Shown one piece after another: positions 26,109 to 33,884 of a stretch of DNA of 50,077 nt; position 1 is the first letter of the stretch, and every line of letters starts with the position of its first letter. Source of the DNA: Schlegelella_A sp038241255 (GTDB lineage: Bacteria; Pseudomonadota; Gammaproteobacteria; Burkholderiales; Burkholderiaceae_C); contig JBBRFW010000017.1 in NCBI GenBank assembly GCA_038241255.1, forward strand, positions 1 through 50,077, in the 5' to 3' direction. A program made the position numbers and the translations under genes. The notes under the pieces were generated by a model. The model saw only the letters and a list, made by a program, of their open reading frames with translations. It searched no databases and was not told where the DNA came from.

Positions 26109-26834
26109 ATGGCTGGTCATTCCAAGTGGGCCAACATCCAGCACCGCAAGGGCCGCCAGGATGAAAAGCGCGGCAAGGTCTGGACGCGCCTGATCCGTGA
26201 GATCGTCGTCGCCGCGCGCCAGGGCGGCGGAGAGCTGGTGATGAATCCGCGCCTGCGCCTGGCGGTCGAGAAGGCCAAGGCGGCCAACATGCCCGCCGAC
26301 ACGATCAAGAAGAACGTCGACAAGGCGACGGGCAACCTCGAAGGCATGCATTACGAGGAGATCCGCTACGAGGGCTACGGCATCGGCGGCGCCGCGATCA
26401 TCGTCGACTGCATGACCGACAACCGCGTGCGTACCGTCGCCGAAGTGCGCCACGCGTTCAGCAAATACGGCGGCAACCTCGGCGCCGAAGGCTCGGTCGC
26501 GTTCCAGTTCCGCCACTGCGGCCAACTCGTCTTCGCGCCCGCAACGAGCGAGGACGCCGTCATGGCCGCCTCCCTCGACGCGGGTGCCGACGACGTCGTC
26601 GCCCACGACGACGGCTCGATCGAGGTGATCACCGCGCCGGCAGACTTCGAGGCGGTGAAGGCGGCGCTCGAGAAGGCCGGCCTTGCCGCGGAGGTCGCCG
26701 AGGTGACGATGCGCCCCGAGAACGTCGTCCCGCTCGTCGGCGAGGACGCCCAACGGATGCAGAGGCTGATCGACGTCATCGAGGACCTCGACGACGTGCA
26801 GGCGGTCCATCACAACGCCGAGATGGCGGAGTGA
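26109..26834 (+). CDS. yebC: YebC/PmpR-family translation/transcription regulator
   Basis: A 241-residue cytosolic protein of the highly conserved YebC/TACO1 family, implicated in transcription control and in relieving ribosome stalling at proline runs. The start is unambiguous, MAGHSKWANIQHRKGRQD, the family hallmark. Other conserved blocks are NPRLRLAVEKAKAANMP, GYGIGGAAIIVDCMTDNR and HAFSKYGGNLGAEGSVAFQF, plus the acidic C-terminal domain ending in DLDDVQAVHHNAE. It is first in the yebC-purD-hemF-nadD-rsfS-rlmH-maf-rng run and lies 22 bases before purD. Confidence 0.97.
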   Translation: MAGHSKWANIQHRKGRQDEKRGKVWTRLIREIVVAARQGGGELVMNPRLRLAVEKAKAANMPADTIKKNVDKATGNLEGMHYEEIRYEGYGIGGAAIIVDCMTDNRVRTVAEVRHAFSKYGGNLGAEGSVAFQFRHCGQLVFAPATSEDAVMAASLDAGADDVVAHDDGSIEVITAPADFEAVKAALEKAGLAAEVAEVTMRPENVVPLVGEDAQRMQRLIDVIEDLDDVQAVHHNAEMAE

Positions 26835-26856
26835 GCGCGTCAGCGCGCACGCCGCC

Positions 26857-28146
26857 ATGAAGGCGCTGGTGATCGGCGCCGGCGGGCGCGAGCACGCGCT
26901 GGCCTGGAAGCTGGCGCAGGGCGAGCGCGTGCAGTCGGTCTTCGTCGCCCCGGGCAACGCCGGCACCGCGATCGAGCCCAATCTGAAGAACATCGCTGTC
27001 ACCGACCTCGACGAGCTCGCCCGGTTCGCGCTCGACGAGAAGATCGACCTCACCGTCGTCGGCCCGGAGGCGGCGCTCGCCGCCGGCGCGGTCGACATCT
27101 TTCGCGGCCGCGGCCTGCGCGTCTTCGGCCCGACCCGGGCCGCCGCCGAGCTCGAGAGCTCGAAGGCGTTCGCGAAGGCGTTCATGCAGCGCCACGCGAT
27201 CCCGACCGCCGCCTACGAGGTCTTCGACGCCGCCGCCGCCGCGCATCGCCATGTCGATGCGGCCGCGCTGCCGATCGTCGTCAAGGCCGACGGGCTCGCC
27301 GCGGGCAAGGGCGTCGTCGTCGCCGTCACGCGCGACGAGGCTCACGCCGCCGTCGAGGCGATGCTCGGCCGCGGCGCGCCGGCCGGAGGGCGCGTCGTCA
27401 TCGAGGAATTCCTGGAAGGCGAAGAGGCGAGCTTCATCGTCGTCTGCGACGGTCACTCGGCGCTCGCGCTGGCGACCAGCCAGGACCACAAGCGCCTCGG
27501 CGACGACGATCGCGGCCCGAACACCGGCGGCATGGGCGCGTACTCGCCGGCACCAGTAGTGACGCCGAAGGTGCACGCGCGCGTCATGCACGAAATCATC
27601 GCGCCGACCCTTGCCGGGCTCGCGGCCGAGGGACGTCCGTTCACCGGCTTCCTCTACGCCGGCCTGATGATCGATGCCGACGGCGCACCGAAGACGGTCG
27701 AGTTCAACTGCCGCCTCGGCGATCCGGAAGCTCAGCCGATCCTGATGCGGCTGAAGTCGGACCTGTTCGAGCTGCTCTTCGCGGCCGCGGCGCCGCACGA
27801 GGCCAGGCGCATCGACGACGTCGAGCTTCAGTGGGACCGGCGCGTCGCCCTCGGTGTCGTCATGGCGGCGGCCGGCTATCCCGCTGCGCCGCGCGGCGGC
27901 GACGTCGTCGGTGCCTTGCCGAAGGCCGGCGCCGAGTCCGACGGCGTGACGGTCAAGGTGTTTCATGCCGGCACGGCGCGGCGCGGCAGCGACGTCGTGA
28001 CCGCCGGCGGGCGCGTCCTCTGCGTCACCGCGCTCGGCGACTCGACCCGGCTCGCGCAGCAGCGCGCCTACGACGTCGTCAAGACGATCTCGTTCGCCGG
28101 CGCCCAATGGCGCAACGACATCGGTCAGCGGGCGATCGGCCGGTGA
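26857..28146 (+). CDS. purD: phosphoribosylamine-glycine ligase (GAR synthetase)
   Basis: ATP-grasp enzyme for the second step of purine synthesis (phosphoribosylamine + glycine + ATP to glycinamide ribonucleotide); 429 residues, the normal length. Landmarks are the N-terminal VIGAGGREHALAWKL, the substrate site VVGPEAALAAGAVD, the ATP-grasp segments SKAFAKAFMQRHAIPTA and VVKADGLAAGKGVVVA, the EEFLEGEEASF strand, the signature NTGGMGAYSP and the metal site VEFNCRLGDPEAQ. Its stop overlaps a GTG of the downstream hemF reading frame (GTGA). Confidence 0.97.
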   Translation: MKALVIGAGGREHALAWKLAQGERVQSVFVAPGNAGTAIEPNLKNIAVTDLDELARFALDEKIDLTVVGPEAALAAGAVDIFRGRGLRVFGPTRAAAELESSKAFAKAFMQRHAIPTAAYEVFDAAAAAHRHVDAAALPIVVKADGLAAGKGVVVAVTRDEAHAAVEAMLGRGAPAGGRVVIEEFLEGEEASFIVVCDGHSALALATSQDHKRLGDDDRGPNTGGMGAYSPAPVVTPKVHARVMHEIIAPTLAGLAAEGRPFTGFLYAGLMIDADGAPKTVEFNCRLGDPEAQPILMRLKSDLFELLFAAAAPHEARRIDDVELQWDRRVALGVVMAAAGYPAAPRGGDVVGALPKAGAESDGVTVKVFHAGTARRGSDVVTAGGRVLCVTALGDSTRLAQQRAYDVVKTISFAGAQWRNDIGQRAIGR

Positions 28147-28163
28147 GCCGCGCGACGACCACG

Positions 28164-29111
28164 ATGAACGCCGCCGACGTCCGCTCCTACCTGCTCGGGT
28201 TGCAGGCGCGGATCGTCGCCGCCTTCGAGGAGGAGGGCGGCGACGCGTTTCTCGCCGACATATGGCAGCGCGAGCCCGGCGGCAAGCTCGAAGGCGACGG
28301 CATATCGCGCCTGGTCGAGGGCGGGCGCCTGCTCGAGCGCGGCGGCTGCGGCTTCTCGCATGTGAAAGGCCGGGCGCTGCCGGCGTCGGCGACGCAGCAC
28401 CGCGGCGCCGAGCTTGCCGACGCCCCGTTCGAGGCGATGGGCGTCTCGCTCGTCTTCCATCCGAAAAACCCCTACGTGCCGACGGTGCACATGAACGTCC
28501 GCATGCTGGCGGCGTTTCCGGCCGGCGCCGAGCCGGTGGTGTGGTTCGGCGGCGGCATGGACCTGACACCGTACTACGGCTTCGAGGACGACGCGGTCCA
28601 CTTTCACCGCGCCTGCCGCGATGCGCTCGCGCCCTACGGCGCCGATAAACACCCGCGCTTCAAGCGCTGGTGCGACGAGTACTTCTTCCTCAGGCACCGA
28701 GGCGAGGCGCGCGGCATCGGTGGCATCTTCTTCGACGACTTCGCCGAAGGCGGCGCCGACAACGGCTTCGCGCTGATCCGCGCCGTCGGTGATGCCTTTG
28801 TCGGCGCGTACCGGCCGATCGTGCAACGACGGCGCGACCTGCCCTACGGCGAGCGAGAGCGCGACTTCCAGGCCTACCGGCGCGGCCGCTATGTCGAGTT
28901 CAACCTGGTCTTCGACCGCGGCACCCTGTTCGGCCTGCAGTCAGGCGGCCGGGTCGAGAGCATCCTGATGTCGATGCCGCCGGTCGTGACCTGGCGCTAC
29001 GACTGGCGTCCAGCGCCGGGCTCACCCGAAGCGCGCCTCTACGCCGACTTCCTTCCGCCGCGCGATTGGGCCGCCGAGGTCTCGCCGCCGGCCGGCGCGA
29101 GCGGCGCGTGA
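28164..29111 (+). CDS. hemF: oxygen-dependent coproporphyrinogen III oxidase
   Basis: Converts coproporphyrinogen III to protoporphyrinogen IX with O2 in heme synthesis; 315 residues. Conserved stretches are VRSYLLGLQARIV at the N-terminus, IWQREPGG, NPYVPTVHMNVR, WFGGGMDLTPYYGFEDDA, WCDEYFFLRHRGEARGIGG, YVEFNLVFDRGTLFGLQSGG and ESILMSMPPVVTWRYDW. ATG 28164 places the family's start motif right at the N-terminus. An in-frame GTG at 28143 overlapping the purD stop would add seven residues and cannot be excluded. The stop overlaps nadD (TGATG). Dependence on oxygen suggests an aerobic or facultative lifestyle. Confidence 0.96.
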   Translation: MNAADVRSYLLGLQARIVAAFEEEGGDAFLADIWQREPGGKLEGDGISRLVEGGRLLERGGCGFSHVKGRALPASATQHRGAELADAPFEAMGVSLVFHPKNPYVPTVHMNVRMLAAFPAGAEPVVWFGGGMDLTPYYGFEDDAVHFHRACRDALAPYGADKHPRFKRWCDEYFFLRHRGEARGIGGIFFDDFAEGGADNGFALIRAVGDAFVGAYRPIVQRRRDLPYGERERDFQAYRRGRYVEFNLVFDRGTLFGLQSGGRVESILMSMPPVVTWRYDWRPAPGSPEARLYADFLPPRDWAAEVSPPAGASGA

Positions 29112-29689
29112 TGCAGCGCGTCGGCCTGTTCGGCGGCAGTTTCGATCCCGTGCACAACGCCCACGTCGCCCTGGCTCGCCTCGCCCTCGAGCAGCTCGGG
29201 CTCGCCCAGGTGCGCTGGATCCCGGTCGGGCAGCCGTGGCAGAAGAGCCGCCACCTCAGCGACGGCGCCGACCGCGAGGCGATGGTGCGCCTGGCGATCG
29301 CCGGCGAGCCGCGCTTCGTGCTGGACCGGATCGAGCTGCGCCGGCGCGGCGTCAGCTACACGCTCGACACGGTGCGCGAGCTGGCGGCCGCCGAGCCGGA
29401 GACCGAATGGGTGCTGATCCTCGGCCAGGACCAATACGCGAACCTGCACACCTGGCGCGACTGGCGCGAGCTGGTCGCGCTGGTCACCCTCGCCATCGCC
29501 AACCGGCCGGATGCGGCGCCGTTGGTCAACGACCAGATCGCCCGCACGCCGCACCAGATGGTGAGCCTGCCGATGATGGAGATCTCTTCGACGGACATTC
29601 GGCGCCGCGTCGCCGCGGGCGAGCCGATTGCCGGGCTCGTTCCGGAGGCGGTGGCACGCTATATTGAGCGGCGTCGGCTGTATCGCTGA
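29111..29689 (+). CDS. nadD: nicotinate-nucleotide adenylyltransferase
   Basis: Adenylates nicotinate mononucleotide in NAD synthesis; 192 residues. The nucleotidyltransferase motif GLFGGSFDPVHNAHVALA is at the very N-terminus and the second motif MEISSTDIRRRVAAGEPI near the C-terminus, followed by LVPEAVARYI. The mid-region LILGQDQYANLHTWRDW is also typical. Its ATG shares a base with the hemF stop (TGATG), indicating reinitiation. It precedes rsfS by 26 bases, a common nadD-rsfS arrangement. Confidence 0.96.
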   Translation: MQRVGLFGGSFDPVHNAHVALARLALEQLGLAQVRWIPVGQPWQKSRHLSDGADREAMVRLAIAGEPRFVLDRIELRRRGVSYTLDTVRELAAAEPETEWVLILGQDQYANLHTWRDWRELVALVTLAIANRPDAAPLVNDQIARTPHQMVSLPMMEISSTDIRRRVAAGEPIAGLVPEAVARYIERRRLYR

Positions 29690-29715
29690 CACCGACCATC
29701 CTCTACAGGAGCTGA

Positions 29716-30354
29716 ATGGACATTCGCAAGCTGCAGCGCGTCATCGTCGATGGTCTGGAAGACGTCAAGGCCCAGAACATCGTGGTTTTCAACACCGAGC
29801 ATCTGTCCCCGCTCTTCGAACGCGTCATCGTCGCGTCGGGGACGAGCAACCGGCAGACGAGGTCGCTGGCAGCGAGCGTTCGTGATGCGGTGAAGTCGGC
29901 GGGCGAGCCGGCGCCGCGCACCGAAGGCGAAGACAACGGGGAATGGATCATCGTCGACTGCGGCGCCGCCGTCGTCCACGTCATGCAGCCCGCGATCCGC
30001 GACTACTACCACCTCGAGGAGCTCTGGGGTGACAAGCCGGTGCGGATGAAGATCGGCGCCGCGCCGCCGCGGCTCGTCAAGGCGGCGCCCGCGCCCGCCG
30101 AGGACAGGCGCGCCGCGCCGCGCCGCGCCAAGGCGGACGACGCGTCGGCGGCGAAGACACCTGCCCGGCGCGCCGGGCCCGCCTCGCCGGCGCGCCTCGG
30201 ATCGTCGCCGAGACCCGCGGCGCGCAAATCGGCACCGGCACGGCACGTCGTTCGCACGGTCGGGGTCAAGTCGGCCGCGAAGAACGCAGCTTCCTCGGCG
30301 CGGCCCGCCACGGCCAGGCGACCGGCGGCCAAGAAGGCGGGCGGCAAGCGCTGA
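29716..30354 (+). CDS. rsfS: ribosomal silencing factor RsfS with a long basic C-terminal tail
   Basis: Binds the large ribosomal subunit (L14) and blocks subunit joining when nutrients are scarce. The conserved domain covers about residues 1-112: VKAQNIVVFNTEHLSPLFER, VIVASGTSNRQTRSLAASV, EWIIVDCGAAVVHVM and REYYHLEELW-type sequence (here RDYYHLEELWGDKPV). The family usually ends there at 105-120 residues. This protein continues for about 95 residues of Ala/Pro/Lys/Arg-rich low complexity ending AKKAGGKR, like a histone H1 tail. AGGAG lies five bases before the ATG. The tail may bind rRNA or DNA; its role is not known. Confidence 0.93.
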   Translation: MDIRKLQRVIVDGLEDVKAQNIVVFNTEHLSPLFERVIVASGTSNRQTRSLAASVRDAVKSAGEPAPRTEGEDNGEWIIVDCGAAVVHVMQPAIRDYYHLEELWGDKPVRMKIGAAPPRLVKAAPAPAEDRRAAPRRAKADDASAAKTPARRAGPASPARLGSSPRPAARKSAPARHVVRTVGVKSAAKNAASSARPATARRPAAKKAGGKR

Positions 30355-30406
30355 GCGCCTCCGCGCGAGCGCCGTGGGCGTCGAGCGCGGGCCGCGCGCG
30401 GCCGGC

Positions 30407-30874
30407 GTGAAGCTCGTCCTCGTCGCCGTCGGCACGCGCGTTCCGGCGTGGGCCGACGCCGCGTTCGAGGACTACGCGAAGCGATTGCCACCCGAGCTGC
30501 GCCTCGAGCTCAAGGCCGTGAAGGCGGAGACGCGCGGCGGCAAAGGCGCGGCGCAGCTGATGGCCGCCGAGGCGACGCGCATCGAGACGGCGCTGCCGCG
30601 GGGCGCGCGCCGGATCGCTCTCGACGAGCATGGCGACAGGCTCACCTCGGCCGAGCTCGCCGCGCGCCTGCTCGCATGGCAGGGCGAGGGCCGCGACGCC
30701 GCGCTCGTCGCCGGCGGCCCCGACGGCCTCGACGCTTTGTTCAAGGCGAGCTGCGACGAGACCGTGCGCCTGTCCGACCTGACCTTGCCGCACGCGTTCG
30801 TCCGCGTCCTCGTCGCCGAGGCGATCTATCGCGCGTGGTCGATCAACGCTCGCCACCCGTACCACCGAGAGTAG
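30407..30874 (+). CDS. rlmH: 23S rRNA (pseudouridine-1915 N3)-methyltransferase
   Basis: SPOUT methyltransferase modifying helix 69 of 23S rRNA. GTG at 30407 gives exactly 155 residues, the same as E. coli RlmH, and starts with the family's KLVLVAVGTRVPAW; the in-frame start further upstream adds residues not seen in the family. Conserved parts are YAKRLPPELRLELKAVKAE, IALDEHGDRLTSAELA, the SAM knot region LVAGGPDGL and LSDLTLPHAFVRVLVAEAIYRAW, ending HPYHRE. The stop is directly followed by the maf ATG. Confidence 0.95.
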   Translation: MKLVLVAVGTRVPAWADAAFEDYAKRLPPELRLELKAVKAETRGGKGAAQLMAAEATRIETALPRGARRIALDEHGDRLTSAELAARLLAWQGEGRDAALVAGGPDGLDALFKASCDETVRLSDLTLPHAFVRVLVAEAIYRAWSINARHPYHRE

Positions 30875-31495
30875 ATGGCAGGCGTTGGCGTGACGTCGAT
30901 CTACCTCGCGTCGCAAAGCCCGCGCCGGCGCGAGCTGCTCGCGCAAATCGGCGTCGGGCATGAGCTGCTGCTCGCGCATGCCGACGAGGACGTCGAGGCG
31001 CTCGAAGCGGTGCGCGCGGGCGAGCGTCCGGTGGCCTATGTCGAACGCGTGACGCGCGCCAAGCTGCGCGCTGCCGTGCGGCGCCTCCAAGCGCGCGGCC
31101 TCGCTGTTGCGCCGATCCTCTGCGCCGACACGACCGTCGCGCTCGGCGCGCGCATCCTCGGCAAGCCCGTCGACGACGCCGACGCGGCCCGGACGCTGGC
31201 GCTGCTTTCCGGCCGCAGCCATCGCGTGATCAGCGCCGTCGCGGTCGCCGCGCGCGGCCGCACGCGCATCGCGGTCAGCATCTCGCGCGTTCGTTTCGCG
31301 ACGATCGCGCCGGAACGGATCGATCGCTACGTCGCCAGCGGTGAGCCGTTCGGCAAGGCCGGCGCCTACGCGATCCAGAGCGCGGCGGCGGCTTGGATCG
31401 AGCGGATCGAAGGGAGCTACACCGGTATCATGGGCCTGCCGCTGCACGAGACGGCCGCGCTGCTCGAGTGGGCGGGCGTCGATGTCCGGCCCTGA
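30875..31495 (+). CDS. Maf family nucleotide pyrophosphatase (YhdE-like)
   Basis: A 206-residue Maf protein, a family that hydrolyses non-canonical or excess nucleoside triphosphates (dTTP/UTP for the YhdE group). Visible motifs are IYLASQSPRRRELLAQIG at the N-terminus, CADTTVALGARILGKP with the catalytic Asp, LSGRSHRVISAVAV and GEPFGKAGAYAIQSAAAAWI, then GSYTGIMGLPLHET. The ATG follows the rlmH stop with no gap. The context rlmH-maf-rng is conserved in beta- and gammaproteobacteria. Confidence 0.93.
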   Translation: MAGVGVTSIYLASQSPRRRELLAQIGVGHELLLAHADEDVEALEAVRAGERPVAYVERVTRAKLRAAVRRLQARGLAVAPILCADTTVALGARILGKPVDDADAARTLALLSGRSHRVISAVAVAARGRTRIAVSISRVRFATIAPERIDRYVASGEPFGKAGAYAIQSAAAAWIERIEGSYTGIMGLPLHETAALLEWAGVDVRP

Positions 31496-31516
31496 CCCGG
31501 AGCCTTCGACCCGCCG

Positions 31517-33022
31517 ATGCAAGACATCCTGATCAACTGGGCGCCGCAGGAGACCCGCGTCGCCGTCGTCGAGAACGGCGCCGTGCAGGAGCTGCACCTC
31601 GAGCGCACCCTCGAGCGCGGCCGGGTCGGCAACATTTACACCGGCAAGGTCGCGCGCGTGCTGCCCGGCATGCAGTCGGCGTTCGTCGAGGTCGGCCTCG
31701 AGCGCGCGGCGTTCCTGCACATCGCCGACGTTCACGTCAACGGCGGCACCTCGCGCGGCGAGCGCGCCGCCAATCCCGCGCCGCCGCCGATCGAGCGACT
31801 GGTCTTCGACGGCCAGACGCTCACCGTGCAGGTGATCAAGGACCCGATCGGCACCAAAGGCGCGCGCCTGTCGACGCAGATCTCGATCGCCGGGCGCCTG
31901 CTCGTCTTCTTGCCGCAGGACGAGCACATCGGCATCTCGCAAAAGATCGGCTCGCAGGAGCTGCGCGAGCAGCTGCGCGCGCGCATGGCCGCGCTCGTGC
32001 AGGCCGACGACGAGGCGCGCACGGCAGCGGCCGCCGAGGCGACCGGCGGCGGCTTCATCCTGCGCACCAATGCCGCGGAGGCGAGCGACGCCGAGCTCGC
32101 CGACGACATCGCCTACCTGCGCACGACCTGGGCGCGGGTCAAGGAGCGCGCCTTCAAGTCGCCGCCGGGAACGCTGCTGCACCAGGACTTGAGCCTGGCC
32201 GAGCGCGTGCTGCGCGACCTCGCCGACGATCGCACGCAGACGATCCGCATCGATTCGCGGATGCAGTACGAGCACCTCGCGCAGTTCGGCCGCGAATACA
32301 CGCCGAGCGCTGTCGACAAGCTGCAGCACTACGTCGGCGAGCGGCCGATCTTTGACCTCTTCAACATCGACGACGAGATCGACAAGGCGCTGCTCAAACG
32401 CGTCGAGCTCAAGTCGGGCGGCTACCTGATCATCGACCAGACCGAGGCGCTGACCACGGTCGACATCAACACCGGCGGCTTCGTCGGCGCGCGCAATTTC
32501 GACGACACGATCTTCAAGACCAACCTCGAGGCCGGCCAGGCGATCGCGCGCCAGCTGCGCCTGCGAAACCTCGGCGGCATCATCATCATCGACTTCATCG
32601 ACATGACGCGCGAGGAGCACCAGGCGGCGGTCCTCGCCGAGCTGAAGAAGCAGCTCGGGCGCGACCGAACCCGGGTGACGGTGAGCGGCTTCACCCAGCT
32701 CGGGCTGGTCGAGATGACCAGGAAGCGCACGCGCGAGTCGCTCGCCCACATGCTGTGCGAACCCTGCCCGACGTGCCAGGGGAGGGGCGAGGTGAAGACA
32801 GCGCGCAGCGTCTGCCACGACATCCTGCGCGAGATCCTGCGCGAGGCGCGCCAGTTCAACCCCAAAGAGTTCCGCGTCCTCGCCTCGCCGGCGGTCGTCG
32901 AGATGCTGCTCGACGAGGAGGGCGCGCACCTCGCCGGCCTTTCCGATTTCATCGGCAAGCCGATCTCGCTGCGCGCCGAGCCGTTCCCCTCGCCCGAGCA
33001 GTACGACATCGTCCTGCTCTAG
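31517..33022 (+). CDS. rng: ribonuclease G
   Basis: Single-strand endoribonuclease of the RNase E/G family, which matures 16S rRNA 5' ends and degrades some mRNAs; 501 residues, the normal length for RNase G rather than RNase E. The N-terminus (QDILINWAPQETRVAVVENG) leads into an S1-like domain (GNIYTGKVARVLPGMQSAFV). The catalytic domain includes LLIIDQTEALTTVDINTGGFVG-type sequence with metal-binding Asp residues and RNLGGIIIIDFIDM. The zinc-link cysteines are in CEPCPTCQGRG. It ends the housekeeping run; 78 bases separate it from the toxin-antitoxin pair. Confidence 0.95.
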   Translation: MQDILINWAPQETRVAVVENGAVQELHLERTLERGRVGNIYTGKVARVLPGMQSAFVEVGLERAAFLHIADVHVNGGTSRGERAANPAPPPIERLVFDGQTLTVQVIKDPIGTKGARLSTQISIAGRLLVFLPQDEHIGISQKIGSQELREQLRARMAALVQADDEARTAAAAEATGGGFILRTNAAEASDAELADDIAYLRTTWARVKERAFKSPPGTLLHQDLSLAERVLRDLADDRTQTIRIDSRMQYEHLAQFGREYTPSAVDKLQHYVGERPIFDLFNIDDEIDKALLKRVELKSGGYLIIDQTEALTTVDINTGGFVGARNFDDTIFKTNLEAGQAIARQLRLRNLGGIIIIDFIDMTREEHQAAVLAELKKQLGRDRTRVTVSGFTQLGLVEMTRKRTRESLAHMLCEPCPTCQGRGEVKTARSVCHDILREILREARQFNPKEFRVLASPAVVEMLLDEEGAHLAGLSDFIGKPISLRAEPFPSPEQYDIVLL

Positions 33023-33067
33023 AAGCTTCCCCGGGGCGTCCGTGGAACTCCCCGCGCGCAGGTTGGT

Positions 33068-33088
33068 AAAGTAAGGAATCCTTACTTT
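33068..33088. promoter_or_regulatory. 21-bp palindrome, probable operator of the toxin-antitoxin pair
   Basis: AAAGTAAGGA - A - TCCTTACTTT, a perfect inverted repeat with 10-bp arms and a 1-base centre, ending 12 bases before the antitoxin ATG. AbrB/MazE-type antitoxins repress their own operons by binding palindromes near the start, so this is probably the autoregulatory operator. It stands out as AT-rich in a very GC-rich region. Confidence 0.65.
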
Positions 33089-33100
33089 GGCCGGACTGCC

Positions 33101-33385
33101 ATGCTCGCCAAGCTCACGTCCAAGAACCAGCTCACGTTGCCCAAAAGCGTGACCCAGGCTGTCGGGCCGGCGTTGTATTTCGATGTCCGAACCCGCGACG
33201 GCGAGATCGTGCTGACGCCCGTTCGCATCCAGCGCGGCGATGCCGTGCGTGCCAAGCTGGCCGAGCTGGACCTGAGCGAAGCCGATATCGGCGCCGCAGC
33301 GACGTGGGCACGAAGCTCGACGCGGCCGAACGGCTCGGCTCAGCTTGCCGCCGCGGCGCGCACTCCGACTCGTCGCAAGGCGTGA
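33101..33385 (+). CDS. AbrB/MazE-type antitoxin
   Basis: A 94-residue DNA-binding antitoxin. The N-terminal swapped-hairpin domain is LAKLTSKNQLTLPKSVTQAV, followed by YFDVRTRDGEIVLTPVRI. The Ala/Arg-rich C-terminal part (about 45-94) is the expected toxin-neutralising region and includes AKLAELDLSEADIGAA. It sits just after a perfect 21-bp palindrome and 22 bases before the PIN toxin gene, the standard order. Such proteins repress their own operon and block the partner nuclease. Confidence 0.82.
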   Translation: MLAKLTSKNQLTLPKSVTQAVGPALYFDVRTRDGEIVLTPVRIQRGDAVRAKLAELDLSEADIGAAATWARSSTRPNGSAQLAAAARTPTRRKA

Positions 33386-33407
33386 CCGCGGGCCGCAGCA
33401 CGGCTTG

Positions 33408-33884
33408 ATGGCCACCCGCGAGCCCGGCGCGTCATCGCCTGCCCGTCGGCTGGCCCGGGTCGTGTTCGACACGAACGTCGTGCTGTCCGCCCTCGTCTTC
33501 GCCGCGGGGAACACCGCGCGGCTGCGCGGTGCTTGGCAGGCCGGCGCCTGCGTGCCGCTGGTCAGCACGGCGACGGCCCGTGAGCTCGTTCGCGTCCTGG
33601 CCTATCCGAATTTCGAGCTGACGGCGCACGAGCAGCAGGAGTTGCTCGCCGACTACCTGCCTCACGCGGAGGTCGTTCGAATCCCGCAGCCGCCGCCCGC
33701 CGTGGCCGCCTGTCGCGACCCCTTCGATGTGCCGTTCCTGCACCTGGCCGTTGCCGGCCGAGCCGACGCGTTGGTCACCGGCGATGCTGATCTGCTGACA
33801 TGGGGCCGCGTCGGACGCTGCCCGATCTTGACCCCGAAGGCCTTCTCCGGCGGCCTCTCGCCGCTCGAGCCGGACCATGCCTGA
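33408..33884 (+). CDS. PIN-domain toxin of a toxin-antitoxin pair
   Basis: A 158-residue putative ribonuclease of the 'PIN family toxin component' group (COG1569 type). The acidic metal-binding residues are in RVVFDTNVVLSALVF, in ARELVRVLAYPNF, in CRDPFDVPFLHLAV and in VTGDADLL. ATG 33408 leaves a short basic N-terminus before the first strand; an upstream in-frame start would overlap the antitoxin gene. Its 3' end overlaps the ATG of the glycosyltransferase gene by 8 bases, so the toxin and the polysaccharide operon could share a transcript. Confidence 0.85.
   Translation: MATREPGASSPARRLARVVFDTNVVLSALVFAAGNTARLRGAWQAGACVPLVSTATARELVRVLAYPNFELTAHEQQELLADYLPHAEVVRIPQPPPAVAACRDPFDVPFLHLAVAGRADALVTGDADLLTWGRVGRCPILTPKAFSGGLSPLEPDHA

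Noticed and set aside
30266..33568. A 1100-residue minus-strand open frame opposite rlmH, maf and rng
   Set aside because: Shadow of three conserved genes; its translation shows only Arg/Ala/Asp-rich noise without any motif.
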